From Streptomyces shenzhenensis (GTDB lineage Bacteria > Actinomycetota > Actinomycetes > Streptomycetales > Streptomycetaceae): a stretch of DNA of 64,000 bases. Both the position numbers and the translations under genes were made by a program. The first letter of the stretch is position 1. Every line of letters begins with the position of its first letter. Under the pieces are notes generated by a model. The model saw nothing but the letters and a program-made list of their open reading frames with translations, had not been told where the DNA came from and did not search any database. Positions 39,549-48,218 of this stretch are shown here, piece after piece. The stretch covers positions 1 through 64,000 of the forward strand of contig NZ_JAJONF010000019.1 in the NCBI RefSeq assembly GCF_021462265.1, written 5' to 3'.

Positions 39549-40262
39549 CTAGATCCCCACCGCCCCCAGCAGACTTCCCGCCGCGTAGGTGACCCCCATG
39601 GCCAGCGCCCCGCCGGCCACGTTCCGCAGCACCGCCGGCCGCACCGCCGCCGCTCCCAGCCGGGCGCTGCTCCACCCCGTGAGGACCAGGGACGCCAGGA
39701 CCGAGCCCACCGTCACCGGCAGGCGCCAGGCCTCCGGCGGCAGGATGATCGCCAGCAGGGGCAGCAGCGCCCCCGCCGTGAACGCGAGGAAACTGGCGAC
39801 CGCCGCGTTCCAGGGACTGGTCAGCTCGTCCGGATCGATACCGAGCTCCACGCTCGCGTGAGCGCGCAACGCGTCCCGTTCCGTCAGCTGGACCGCCGCC
39901 TCACGCGCCACGTCCCGCGACAGACCGCGCCGCTCCAGCAGCTCGGTCAGCTCCTCCAGCTCGGCCTCGGGCTGCTCCTTCAGCTCCCGTTTCTCCATAG
40001 CCAGGGCGGCCAGTTCCGAGTCGCGCTGGGTGGAGACCGACACGTACTCCCCCGCCGCCATCGACATCGACCCGGCGAGCAGCCCCGCCAGGCCCGCCGT
40101 CAGAAGGGCGTTGCGGTCGCTGGTGGCGCCCGCGACGCCGACGACGATGCCCGCCGTCGACACGATTCCGTCGTTGGCGCCCAGGACGGCTGCCCGCAGC
40201 CAGTTCAGCCGGGAGCCGAGAGCTCCCCCGTGGGCCTCGTTCTCGTGCGTTGGTTCGGTCAC
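39549..40262 (-). CDS. VIT1/CCC1-family divalent-cation transporter
   Basis: 237-aa membrane protein. Signature GSRLNWLRAAVLGANDGIVSTAGIVVGVAGA and the Ser-Met-Ala repeat LLAGSMSMAAGEYVSVSTQRDSE, with an acidic central helix (LKEQPEAELEELTELLERRGLSRDVAREA) typical of the iron/manganese exporter family; in plants VIT1 loads iron into vacuoles. GTG 40262 start without a visible SD. It stands in the same direction as the desaturase pair but with its own terminator. Confidence 0.92.
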   Translation of the reverse strand: MTEPTHENEAHGGALGSRLNWLRAAVLGANDGIVSTAGIVVGVAGATSDRNALLTAGLAGLLAGSMSMAAGEYVSVSTQRDSELAALAMEKRELKEQPEAELEELTELLERRGLSRDVAREAAVQLTERDALRAHASVELGIDPDELTSPWNAAVASFLAFTAGALLPLLAIILPPEAWRLPVTVGSVLASLVLTGWSSARLGAAAVRPAVLRNVAGGALAMGVTYAAGSLLGAVGI

Positions 40263-40328
40263 AGCAGGGAGGATCGCATCCCGGGGCCGGTACGCGCAGC
40301 AGCGACGTCACCCGGCCCCGCGCCCGCG

Positions 40329-41555
40329 TCACCAGACCCGTACGGAAGCCCCCCGCGCGAACACCGGACTCGTCGCGTCGGCCGGCGGGGCCGGCAGCGG
40401 CTGGGCGATCTCGGCCACCGTCGGTCCCACCTTCGCCGCGATCGGGTCCAGCAGGTCCAGGTCGAAGCCGTACACGCGGGCCGCGTTGCCGCCGAGCATC
40501 GCCGCGATCTCGTCGCGCGGGACGCCGGCGAAGGCGAAGCGCAGGCCCTCCCTGGTGTACGGGTAGGTCCCCTCGTCGTGCGGGTAGTCGCTGCCCCACA
40601 TGATCTTGTCCAGGCCGATGCGGTCGCGCAGCGGCACCTCGTGCGGGCGCATGAAGCTGGCGCCGACGAAGCAGTTCTCGTGCCACACCGCGGACGGGGG
40701 CTTGCCCATCGCCTCCGCCAGCCCGGCCCCGAACTTCGCCTCCGCGGTCGTCGCCCTCGTCGCCGCCAGAAGGCGGCCGTGGTAGTAGTCCAGCATGGCC
40801 AGGACCCCGGGTATCCAGCCGGAGCCCTGCTCGGTCAGGACCAGTTTCAGGTCCGGGTGGCGGCGGAAGGCGCCGCCGAAGACCAGGTGCCACAGCGCGC
40901 GGTGCGAGAACCAGGTCGTCTCGACCATGAAGACCGCGCGGGCGGCCGGTTCGTCGCCGAGCGGCGGGGAGGCCGAGCCCGCGTGGTGGTTGACGGGGAC
41001 GCCGAGTTCCGCGCAGACGGCCCAGATCGGGTCGTACACGCGCGCGTGCAGCTCGGGCAGGCCCGAGCCGGGCGGTGTGCCGGGGAGCATCAGACCGCCC
41101 TTCAGGCCGGCTCCGGCCGCCCAGCGGATCTCCTTCACGGCCTCCTCGACGTCGTTCAGGAGGATCTGGAAGACGCCGGCCCGTCGGCCCGGGGCGGCGG
41201 CACAGAAGTCGGCCAGCCAGCGGTTGTGGGCGCGCAGGCCCGCCCAGCGCCGTTCGAACTCCGCCGCCGTCGGCGCGGGGGCCATGAGCGAGCCGGACGG
41301 GAAGAACGGCGGGATGGTGTTCGGGAAGATCACCTCCGCGACGATCCCGTCCCGCTCCAGCTCCGCGAGCCGCCGCGCCGAGTTCCAGTTCCGGTCCGCC
41401 GAGTCGGCGAGCAGGTCCTCGTAGGGGTTGACGTACGTCGCCGCCCACCCGTCGAAGTCGTCGTGGTAGCGCTTCTCCAGGTAGGGGCGGTAGTCGAGGA
41501 GGTCCGCCCCCGCGTGGCAGTCGGCCGAGATCACCGTGTAGCGGTCGTCGCTCAC
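40329..41555 (-). CDS. Amidohydrolase-2 family protein (metal-dependent hydrolase/decarboxylase), last gene of operon
   Basis: 408-aa TIM-barrel enzyme. N-terminal VISADCHAGADLLDYRPYLEKRY and LELTEQGSGW-type segments, conserved NHHAGSASPP, and the metal Asp in MWGSDYPHDEGTYPYTREGLRFAFAGV; this arrangement is seen in ACMSD- and resorcylate-decarboxylase-like enzymes that cleave C-C or C-N bonds of cyclic acids. GTG 41555 overlaps the previous gene stop. About 35% of positions by eye resemble the upstream paralogue, so the pair probably arose by duplication. Confidence 0.87.
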   Translation of the reverse strand: MSDDRYTVISADCHAGADLLDYRPYLEKRYHDDFDGWAATYVNPYEDLLADSADRNWNSARRLAELERDGIVAEVIFPNTIPPFFPSGSLMAPAPTAAEFERRWAGLRAHNRWLADFCAAAPGRRAGVFQILLNDVEEAVKEIRWAAGAGLKGGLMLPGTPPGSGLPELHARVYDPIWAVCAELGVPVNHHAGSASPPLGDEPAARAVFMVETTWFSHRALWHLVFGGAFRRHPDLKLVLTEQGSGWIPGVLAMLDYYHGRLLAATRATTAEAKFGAGLAEAMGKPPSAVWHENCFVGASFMRPHEVPLRDRIGLDKIMWGSDYPHDEGTYPYTREGLRFAFAGVPRDEIAAMLGGNAARVYGFDLDLLDPIAAKVGPTVAEIAQPLPAPPADATSPVFARGASVRVW

Positions 41556-42841
41556 GACGTCACCCCCAGGGCCGGGAAGTCGTTGCCGGTCAGCCAGTGG
41601 CGGCCCACCTCGCGCGAGCGCGCCCAGGACGCCTCCACGGCCGCCTGGTCGGCCGGCTGGCCGAGGTCTGCGGGGGTGGGGCCGATGCGCAGGGCGAGCG
41701 GGGTCAGGCGCGCCACGTCGAAGCCGAAGGCCTCGGCCGCCGCGAGGCCGAGCATTCGGCGGGTCTCGGTCACCGGGATGTCGTGGAAGGTGCGGCGCAG
41801 CCACGCGCGTGTGTCGGGCCAGGTGCCCTCGGGATGCGGGAAGTCGCTGCCCCAGAGGATGTTGCCGACGCCGATCTCGTAGCGCTGGGCGAGCTCCCTG
41901 CGCTTGGTGTTGGTGGCGCAGACGAAGACCTGCCGGTCCAGGTACTCGTGCGGCGGACGGGTCAGCGCCTCGAAGGGGGAGAGCTTCTTGCCGCCGTGCG
42001 CGCCGAGGTAGAGGCGGTCCATGAACCACAGCAGGTTCGGCAGCCACCAGCAGCCCGACTCGGCGATGCCGAAGCGCAGCCCGGGATGGCGTTCGAAGAC
42101 GCCGGACCAGAGCAGGAACCACAGCGGGCGGGCCGGCCACCACGTCACCTCGCTGACGTAGATGCCGAGATGGTCGCCGTACTCGTCACGCGGGGCCGCC
42201 CCGGAGTGGGTGAGCACCGGCATCCGGCACTCGGCGGCCGCCGCCCAGACGGGGTCGTAACGGCGGTCGTGGTACGGCTCCTTGTCGACCCACATGGCGG
42301 GGATCATCAGCGCGCCGAGGCCGGACTCCTTCGCACGGTGGATCTCGGCGACCACGCGGTCGGTGGGGCCCGTGACCGGCAGCAGGGCGACCCCGCAGTG
42401 CCGTTCGGGGTGTTCCGACACGAAGTCCGCCAGCCAGCGGTTGTGGGCCTGGGCCCCTGCCATGCCCAGCTCCGGGTCGTGGTCCCCGGACAGGCCGAGG
42501 CCGACTCCGAAGGGCGCCGCGGTCCGGCTGTCGACCGCGTCGGCGTCCGGGAAGACCACCTCGGCGGCCACCCCGTCACCGTCCAGCTCCTTCAGCCGCT
42601 GCGCGGTGTCCCAACCGCCGCGCAGCCCCTCCTCGTTGTCCTGGAACCACTTGGCGGCGAACGCCTCGTTGCGGATGCCGAGCCGGGTCATCTCCTCCCG
42701 TCGGCGGTCGCGCCCGGCAAGGAACTCGTCGAAGTCCCGGTGGAACCGGGCGTCCAGATAGGGCCGGTACTCCTCGGTGGGCAGCCCGGCGTGGCAGTCC
42801 GAGGAGATGATCAGGTATGGGTCGTCGTACGCGGTCACCAC
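41552..42841 (-). CDS. Amidohydrolase-2 family protein, paralogue
   Basis: 429-aa protein of the same family: LIISSDCHAGLPTEEYRPYLDARFHRDFDEF, LTHSGAAPRDEYGDHLGIYVSEVTWW, and ILWGSDFPHPEGTWPDTRAWLRRTF with the metal-binding Asp. It lies 10 nt after the SDR gene, and its stop overlaps the next gene. Two adjacent GTG codons (42839-42841, 42836-42838) can serve as start, with AGGGGG upstream. Substrate unknown. Confidence 0.87.
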   Translation of the reverse strand: MVTAYDDPYLIISSDCHAGLPTEEYRPYLDARFHRDFDEFLAGRDRRREEMTRLGIRNEAFAAKWFQDNEEGLRGGWDTAQRLKELDGDGVAAEVVFPDADAVDSRTAAPFGVGLGLSGDHDPELGMAGAQAHNRWLADFVSEHPERHCGVALLPVTGPTDRVVAEIHRAKESGLGALMIPAMWVDKEPYHDRRYDPVWAAAAECRMPVLTHSGAAPRDEYGDHLGIYVSEVTWWPARPLWFLLWSGVFERHPGLRFGIAESGCWWLPNLLWFMDRLYLGAHGGKKLSPFEALTRPPHEYLDRQVFVCATNTKRRELAQRYEIGVGNILWGSDFPHPEGTWPDTRAWLRRTFHDIPVTETRRMLGLAAAEAFGFDVARLTPLALRIGPTPADLGQPADQAAVEASWARSREVGRHWLTGNDFPALGVTS

Positions 42842-42851
42842 TGCCCCCTGT

Positions 42852-43736
42852 TCAGTCCAGGATGAAGCTTTCGAGGTACGAGGGGTTCGTCCGGCCGAGC
42901 ATCGAGCGGGCCCGCGCCCTGATCTGGGCGTCGCTGTGCTCGCTCTCCGGAAGCAGCCAGAAGCGGCCCGCGCGGATGCCCGCCAGGACGAAGTCCGCGA
43001 CCTCCTCGACGGGCGTGAACCGGACCTCCTTGCCCGCTTCGCGCATCGCCGCCTCCCACTGGCCGAGACTGCGGTACGGCGTCCTGCGCGGCCGTTCCTT
43101 GGCGTAGCGGTCGGGGCGGTTGCGGTGCGACTCCCACAGTCCCGTGCGCAGCATGTGCGGCCCGGGGAAGAGCACCGAGGCGCCCACGCGCGCGTGCTCG
43201 GCCCTCAGATGGGCGTACAGGGACTCGGTCAGGGTGACGACGGCCGCTTTCGTGACCGCGTACACGGAAGCCGTGGGCAGGGGTGCGATACCGCCGTCGC
43301 CGGAGGACGTGTTGACCACGTGACCGGGTTGACCCGACTTGATCATCCTGGGCACAAAAGCCTGCACGCCGTGGAAGACGCCCCACACGTTGACCTCGAA
43401 CGCCCACTTCCAGTCGTTCGGCTCGTGCTCCCACATCCGGCCCTCGGCGCCCGAGCCGACCCCGGCGTTGTTGCACAGGACGTGCACCGCTCCGTAGGTG
43501 TCGTAGGCCGACTCGGCCAGCCGCAGGACCTCTTCGCGGACGCCCACGTCGACCACGCGCGCGTGCACGTCGGCGCCGTCCGCGCGCAGTGCGTCGGCGG
43601 CCTTCTCCAGGGCGGCCGGTTCCACGTCGGCGAGGACCACCTTCAGCCCTTCGGCGGCGAACCGCCGGGCCATCGCGAGCCCGATCCCGCTCGCCGCGCC
43701 GGTGACGACGGCGACCTGTCCGGCACGGAGTTCCAT
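42852..43736 (-). CDS. SDR-family oxidoreductase of the catabolic operon
   Basis: 294-aa classical SDR. Cofactor motif VVTGAASGIGLAMARRFAAEGL, VLADVEP (NAD-type Asp), NNAGVG, catalytic Ser in VNTSSGDGG and YAVTKAAVV for YxxxK. It has a longer C-terminus than typical. Its ATG shares a base with the previous gene's stop (TGATG, 43734-43738). Two copies of CACGCGCGCGTG lie in it (43185, 43554). Confidence 0.9.
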   Translation of the reverse strand: MELRAGQVAVVTGAASGIGLAMARRFAAEGLKVVLADVEPAALEKAADALRADGADVHARVVDVGVREEVLRLAESAYDTYGAVHVLCNNAGVGSGAEGRMWEHEPNDWKWAFEVNVWGVFHGVQAFVPRMIKSGQPGHVVNTSSGDGGIAPLPTASVYAVTKAAVVTLTESLYAHLRAEHARVGASVLFPGPHMLRTGLWESHRNRPDRYAKERPRRTPYRSLGQWEAAMREAGKEVRFTPVEEVADFVLAGIRAGRFWLLPESEHSDAQIRARARSMLGRTNPSYLESFILD

Positions 43737-44539
43737 CAGACCGCGCTCCCTTCGCTCTCCTCCGGCGGCGCGTCGTGGATCTGGCGCGGGTCGTCGTAGC
43801 GCTGGTGGACGTACGGCAGCAGGGTCCGCGCGTCGACCCGTTCGGCGACCCGGCCGCGCTGGCCGCTGGTCTTCTCGCCGAGGGTGAGATCCAGCAGGCG
43901 CAGCACCGGCAGGTCGGCGACCGGGTCGTACGCCGACTCACGGAGGACCACCTCCCCGGTGACGCGCTCCAGCCGGCGGACCCTCTCCTCGCGTACGCAG
44001 TGCACCAGCAGCGGGTCGCCGTCGAAGCCCGAACCGTCCACCGCCGGGAGGAACTTGAAGTAGAAGTCGGTCTTCGGGGCGGGCTCGGGCAGCGGCAGCG
44101 GGCCGTCGACCGTGCCGCGTACCTCCACGAAGGCGACGCCGTGCCGGGCGAGGGCCGCGCGGAGCAGGTCGCCGTCGCGTTCGACGGTCACCTCGCCGAG
44201 TTTCTTGGGCTCGCCGAAGACCTCGCGGCCGCCGGTGAGGGCACGCTCGTGGGTCATCGGCATGACCAGCGGGTACCAGCCCTCGACCGTGCCGTGCGCG
44301 GCGGCGACCGCGAACGAGCCCGCGCCGAGCGGGTATCCGGGCAGTTCGACCTTGCTGATGCTGACGCGGGCCAGGGGCCGGCCGGCGGGCTTGAGCGGCG
44401 GTGGCAGAACGGCCGCGACCGCGTCCGGGTCGGTCTCCCAGACGGCCACCACCCCGGTGGACCAGACGTCCGGGAGCTTCGTGGTGCGGGCGGCCGCGAT
44501 CTCCGCCTCGGTCCGAGCGCCGTACCGTACGCGTGCCAT
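43736..44539 (-). CDS. Acetoacetate-decarboxylase-family protein
   Basis: 267-aa protein. The ADC-family core is visible: WSTGVVAVWETDPDAVAAVLPPPLKP, VSISKVELPGYPLGAGSFAVAAAHGTVEGWYPLVMPMTHERALTGGREVFGEPKKLGEVTVERDG. The EPKKLG string contains the tandem lysines equivalent to the Schiff-base pair of acetoacetate decarboxylase. It is first in the four-gene operon. ATG 44539; longer upstream starts are unsupported. It may decarboxylate a beta-keto or cyclic keto acid, or act as an aldolase-like enzyme. Confidence 0.85.
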   Translation of the reverse strand: MARVRYGARTEAEIAAARTTKLPDVWSTGVVAVWETDPDAVAAVLPPPLKPAGRPLARVSISKVELPGYPLGAGSFAVAAAHGTVEGWYPLVMPMTHERALTGGREVFGEPKKLGEVTVERDGDLLRAALARHGVAFVEVRGTVDGPLPLPEPAPKTDFYFKFLPAVDGSGFDGDPLLVHCVREERVRRLERVTGEVVLRESAYDPVADLPVLRLLDLTLGEKTSGQRGRVAERVDARTLLPYVHQRYDDPRQIHDAPPEESEGSAV

Positions 44540-44753
44540 CCGCCGTACCGCCCTTCCGTCGACCGTCTGCGCGCCGGGCGGGGTGCACGCTTGCACCGAG
44601 CGGCAGAAAGGTCCATAGCCACGCGAAGGGCAATCAGGACAAAATCCGCGGCCGGGCGACGGGCCGTCAGGAAGGACGGATCCGCGGGACGTTCGAACGA
44701 GTGGCAGCGGGCGACCTGGCGGACAGGGCTGTCGGTGCGGGCCCGTATCCTCA

Positions 44754-45758
44754 GTGACCATGCTCGAAGACCGCACGACCGCAGTGTCCCCCGGCACCCC
44801 GTGGCCGGCCGCGTATCCCAAGGGCTACGCCGTCGTCGACGTGGAGACCACCGGACTGGCCCGGGACGACCGGATCATCAGCGCGGCCGTCTACCGGCTG
44901 GACGAGCGCGGCGAGGTCGAGGACCACTGGTACACGCTGGTCAACCCCGAGCGCGATCCGGGTCCGGTGTGGATCCACGGTCTGACGAGCGAGACACTCG
45001 AAGGCGCGCCGCTCTTCCCGGACATCGCCGAGGAGTTCTCGGCCCGGCTGGACGGCCGGGTGCTGGTCGCGCACAACGCGGTCTTCGACTGGCAGATGAT
45101 CGCCCGTGAGTACGCGCGGGCGCGGCGCGAGGCCCCGGTGCGGCAGCGGCTGTGCACGATCGCGCTCGCCAAGGAGCTGGACCTGCCGCTGCCCAACCAC
45201 AAACTGGAGACCCTGGCCGCGCACTACGGTGTCGTGCAGCGGCGGGCGCACCACGCGCTGGACGACGCGCGCGTGCTCGCGGAGGCGTTCCGGCCCAGTC
45301 TGCGGGCCGCGGCGGCGGGCAACGTACGGCTGCCGCTGCTGGAGTGCCGGCCGCTGACCGAGTGGTCGGACACGCCCCGGATCGGGTCCCAGGCGAGCGC
45401 CGGGCACGGCGGATACGGCGGCTACCGGCCCAGCGGCTGGCGGCCGTCCCGCAAGCGGCCGGCGTGCCCCTTTCCGAACCCGGGGCGGTACGAGGACGGC
45501 AGACCGCTGAAGCAGGGCATGCGGGTGGCGTTCTCCGGGGACACCTCGATCGAGCGGGAGCTGCTGGAGGACCGGGCCGTGGAGGCCGGTCTGCACGTCT
45601 CCACGAGCATCTCGCGGCTCACCAGTCTGCTCGTCACCAACGACCCGGAGTCGGGCACGTCCAAGGTCCTCAAGGCCCGTCAGTTCGGGACGCCGGTGGT
45701 CGACGAGGCGGCCTTCGGGCAGCTGCTGCGGGACGTGGCCCCGGCCACCGGGAAATGA
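44754..45758 (+). CDS. DEDDh 3'-5' exonuclease with C-terminal BRCT-like domain
   Basis: 334-aa protein. N-terminal exonuclease (residues 25-185): AVVDVETTGL (DxE), VAHNAVFDWQMI, and HHALDDARVLAEA with the third Asp and catalytic His; it resembles the DNA polymerase III epsilon subunit. A Gly/Pro-rich linker follows, then a C-terminal BRCT-like fold (about 245-330; GMRVAFSGDTSIERELLEDRAVEAGLHVSTSISRLTSLLVTNDPESGTSKVLKARQFGTPVVDEAAF). A GTG at 44754 or ATG at 44760 can start; TATCCT at 44746-44751 hints at a leaderless mRNA. Confidence 0.9.
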   Translation: MTMLEDRTTAVSPGTPWPAAYPKGYAVVDVETTGLARDDRIISAAVYRLDERGEVEDHWYTLVNPERDPGPVWIHGLTSETLEGAPLFPDIAEEFSARLDGRVLVAHNAVFDWQMIAREYARARREAPVRQRLCTIALAKELDLPLPNHKLETLAAHYGVVQRRAHHALDDARVLAEAFRPSLRAAAAGNVRLPLLECRPLTEWSDTPRIGSQASAGHGGYGGYRPSGWRPSRKRPACPFPNPGRYEDGRPLKQGMRVAFSGDTSIERELLEDRAVEAGLHVSTSISRLTSLLVTNDPESGTSKVLKARQFGTPVVDEAAFGQLLRDVAPATGK

Positions 45759-45775
45759 CCGCGCCGGCGGCCGTA

Positions 45776-45806
45776 CACCCGTCCGTACGGGCCGTACGGA
45801 CGGGTG
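45776..45806 (+). terminator. Terminator after the exonuclease gene
   Basis: A perfect 13-bp stem (CACCCGTCCGTAC, 45776-45788, with 45794-45806) around GGGCC, 18 nt past the stop codon. Confidence 0.85.
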
Positions 45807-45870
45807 ATTGCGGTACGACTCGCCCGGCGCCCGCTCGCCCCCGCGCGGCCGACCGCCCACGCTGTGGCGC

Positions 45871-46104
45871 ATGGCGAAATGCGAAGTCTGCGGCAATGAC
45901 TACGGAATGACCTTCGAGGTGCACGCGCAGGGCGCGGTCCATGTCTTCGACTGCTTCTCCTGCGCGATCCACCGCATGGCCCCGCGCTGCGAGCACTGCA
46001 AGGTCTCGATCATCGGCCAGGGCGTCGAGGCCGACACCCAGTGGTTCTGCGGCGCCCACTGCGCCCGCGAGGCCGGGAAGGCCGGCATCGTCGACCGCGT
46101 GTGA
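45871..46104 (+). CDS. Small Cys-rich zinc-ribbon protein
   Basis: 77-aa protein MAKCEVCGNDYGMTFEVHAQ followed by FDCFSCAIHRMAPRCEHCKV and a final CGAHCAREAGKAGIVDRV. Four CxxC or CxxxC pairs (C4/C7, C29/C32, C41/C44, C60/C64, with His) suggest two or three zinc sites; proteins of this look are often labelled prokaryotic metallothionein-like. ATG 45871. Function unknown. Confidence 0.75.
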   Translation: MAKCEVCGNDYGMTFEVHAQGAVHVFDCFSCAIHRMAPRCEHCKVSIIGQGVEADTQWFCGAHCAREAGKAGIVDRV

Positions 46105-46195
46105 CCGTACGGCCCGCGCGACCGCCGGGACCGGGCCGCGGTAGGCCCTCTGGGGGACCCTCCCTCGGAGGGCCGGTACGGGAGGGGTACGGTCT

Positions 46196-46996
46196 TTGTT
46201 CGTGTACCGCTTCCTGTTGACCCGGCAGTGGGTGATCCTCACCCTCATCTCGCTGCTTCTCATCCCCACCATGATCCGGCTGGGGTTCTGGCAGAAGCAC
46301 CGGTACGAGGAGCGCAGTGCCCGCAACCAGCTGGTCGCCGAGGCGCTCGGCGCCAAGCCGGTGCCGGTCGAGCAGGTGACGGGACCGGGGCACGCCGTGA
46401 CCCGCAAGGAGCGGTACCACACGGTCACCGCGACCGGCACCTTCGACACCGCCGACGAGGTCGTCGTCCGGCGCCGCACCAACTCCGACGACGAGGTCGG
46501 CTACCACGTGCTGACCCCCCTCGTCCTGTCCGACGGCAAGGTGCTGCTGGTCAACCGGGGCTGGATCCCGTCGGACGGCCCGAGCCAGACGGCCTTCCCC
46601 AAGATCCCGGCCCCGCCGGCCGGGACGGTCACGATCCAGGGCCGGCTGATGCCCGACGAGACCACCGCGGCGAGCGGCATCAAGGACCTCAAGGGCCTGC
46701 CCGACCGGCAGGTCATGCTGATCAACAGCGCGGAGCAGGCGCGCCGGCTCGGCAAGCAGGTGCTCGGCGGCTACATCGAGCAGACGGCACCCCAGCCCAA
46801 GGGCGACACCCCGGAGCAGATCTCCGACCCGGGCAAGGAAGACGCCCCGCTGAACTACGCGTACATGATCCAGTGGTGGCTGTTCGCCGCGGGCGTCCCC
46901 TACGGCTTCTTCGTGCTGGTCCGCCGTGAGGCACGCGCGCGTGCGGAGGCGGCGGCCGAGGAGGCGGCGGCGGAAGCGGAACCGGCGTCGGTGTGA
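46196..46996 (+). CDS. SURF1-family cytochrome-oxidase assembly protein
   Basis: 266-aa membrane protein with helices at both ends (residues 10-30; 220-240; NYAYMIQWWLFAAGVPYGFFVLV). Family blocks: LGFWQKHRYEERSARNQLV, YHTVTATGTFD, VLLVNRGWIPSDGP, and IQWWLF. SURF1 helps insert heme a into cytochrome aa3 oxidase. The TTG at 46196 has a GGAGGGG site 7 nt away; the GTG at 46202 (VYRFLL) is an alternative. Contains one CACGCGCGCGTG copy. Confidence 0.92.
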   Translation: MFVYRFLLTRQWVILTLISLLLIPTMIRLGFWQKHRYEERSARNQLVAEALGAKPVPVEQVTGPGHAVTRKERYHTVTATGTFDTADEVVVRRRTNSDDEVGYHVLTPLVLSDGKVLLVNRGWIPSDGPSQTAFPKIPAPPAGTVTIQGRLMPDETTAASGIKDLKGLPDRQVMLINSAEQARRLGKQVLGGYIEQTAPQPKGDTPEQISDPGKEDAPLNYAYMIQWWLFAAGVPYGFFVLVRREARARAEAAAEEAAAEAEPASV

Positions 46997-46999
46997 GGC

Positions 47000-47932
47000 T
47001 CACCGTCCGAGACGGTCGCGCCAGTACAGGAACGTGCGCTGCGGCTCGGGCAGCAGGTCCCAGGGCTGGGGCGTCATGTAAGGGCCGATGCGCCGGAAGA
47101 CGGCGGCGGCCTCGGCCGGGCGGTGGATCCGGATCAGGGCGAAGGCGAGGACGTTGAGGTCGGCGACGGCCTCCGCGTGGGGCGCGGCCGCGGTACCGAA
47201 CCAGTCGGTCAGGGCCGCGGCCACCTCGTCGGCGGCCCGGGATTCACGCCAGTGGGCGTCGGTCCCGAGGGACATCTGCCGCTGCCGGTGGGCGCCGAGT
47301 TCCACGCGGGCCGCGACGGGGAGCAGGGCGAGCGGTGATCCGTGCGGTGCGCGGGCCGCGGCCTGCCGGGCGAAGTCCAGCATGTCGGCGACCGTGCCGT
47401 GTCCGCGCGGGGACAGGTAGCGCAGCAGCTGGTGGTAGGCGGTGCGGAGCCAGGGGGCGCGGGTGACGGCCTCGATCCACACCGGGACCGCGTCACGGAC
47501 CGGGACGGCGAAGGAGTGCATCAGCTCCAGCAGTGCCAGCCACGGGGTCGGGTCCTCGGGGCAGCGCTCGGCCGCCCGCAGACACGCCCGCTCGGCCGCA
47601 CGGGCCCCGTCCCGCCCCTCGGCGACGGCCCGGGCCGACCGCACCCGGGCCCGGAGCACCAGGGCGTCCCCGTCGCCGGGCCGGTCGGCGGACCACCGCT
47701 CACAGACCGAGGGCGGCAGGTTCCGTGCCAGCACGGAGACCCGGTGCACCCGGCGGTCCCAGTCCCGTCCGGTCTTGCCCAGCAGCTCCGCGACCGGCTC
47801 CCAGAGCGGACGAGTGCGCCCGGCGCCGAGGCCGTGGAGCTGCTGCGCGGGGCGGAGTTCGGTCAGGGTCGCGTGCAGGGCGTGGTCGTCCAGCGCGGGG
47901 CGGATCACCAGGGAGGGGCGGCGTCTCAGCAT
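47000..47932 (-). CDS. Hypothetical TPR-like helical protein
   Basis: 310-aa soluble protein of Ala/Leu/Arg-rich helical repeats (for example RAAERACLRAAERCPEDPTPWLALLELMHSF and AFALIRIHRPAEAAAVFRRIGPYM), consistent with TPR-like folding. It starts MLRRRPSLVIRPALDDHALHATLTELRP. ATG 47932. It is separated from the cstA operon by a terminator. Not recognised as any named family. Confidence 0.78.
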   Translation of the reverse strand: MLRRRPSLVIRPALDDHALHATLTELRPAQQLHGLGAGRTRPLWEPVAELLGKTGRDWDRRVHRVSVLARNLPPSVCERWSADRPGDGDALVLRARVRSARAVAEGRDGARAAERACLRAAERCPEDPTPWLALLELMHSFAVPVRDAVPVWIEAVTRAPWLRTAYHQLLRYLSPRGHGTVADMLDFARQAAARAPHGSPLALLPVAARVELGAHRQRQMSLGTDAHWRESRAADEVAAALTDWFGTAAAPHAEAVADLNVLAFALIRIHRPAEAAAVFRRIGPYMTPQPWDLLPEPQRTFLYWRDRLGR

Positions 47933-47980
47933 CTCGTTCCCGGGGAGAAGTGGCAGGGGTCGACGAGGTCGCCTGTGGCG

Positions 47981-48011
47981 GCGGCCCGCCCCGGTGCCGG
48001 GAGCGGGCCGC
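47981..48011 (-). terminator. Terminator of the cstA-ybdD operon
   Basis: GCGGCCCGC (47981-47989) pairs with GCGGGCCGC (48003-48011); an inner CCCGG/CCGGG stem strengthens it. It lies 25 nt past the ybdD stop. Confidence 0.7.
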
Positions 48012-48035
48012 CACGGAGCCGTCAGCGGTACGGAG

Positions 48036-48218
48036 TCAGCAGCACCGGCCCTGCGGATGGGTCTCGCGATGCAGCGTGCGCAGCACCTGGTACTCCCGTC
48101 GGGTCGGCAGCGGAGCCCGCGGATGGTGGCGTGCCTGCCGTTCGCAGTAGCGGTCGTACTCCGTCTCGCCGGTCAACTCCCGCAGGTACCAGCGCACCGC
48201 CCGCGCCCAGGTCCTCAC
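48036..48218 (-). CDS. ybdD: YbdD/YjiX-family small protein
   Basis: 60-aa protein VRTWARAVRWYLRELTGETE followed by YDRYCERQARHHPRAPLPTR and ending REYQVLRTLHRETHPQGRCC. The YxxYxxH core is diagnostic of the DUF466/YbdD family, which is encoded beside peptide/pyruvate permeases of the CstA family. GTG 48218 overlaps the cstA stop. Confidence 0.9.
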   Translation of the reverse strand: MRTWARAVRWYLRELTGETEYDRYCERQARHHPRAPLPTRREYQVLRTLHRETHPQGRCC

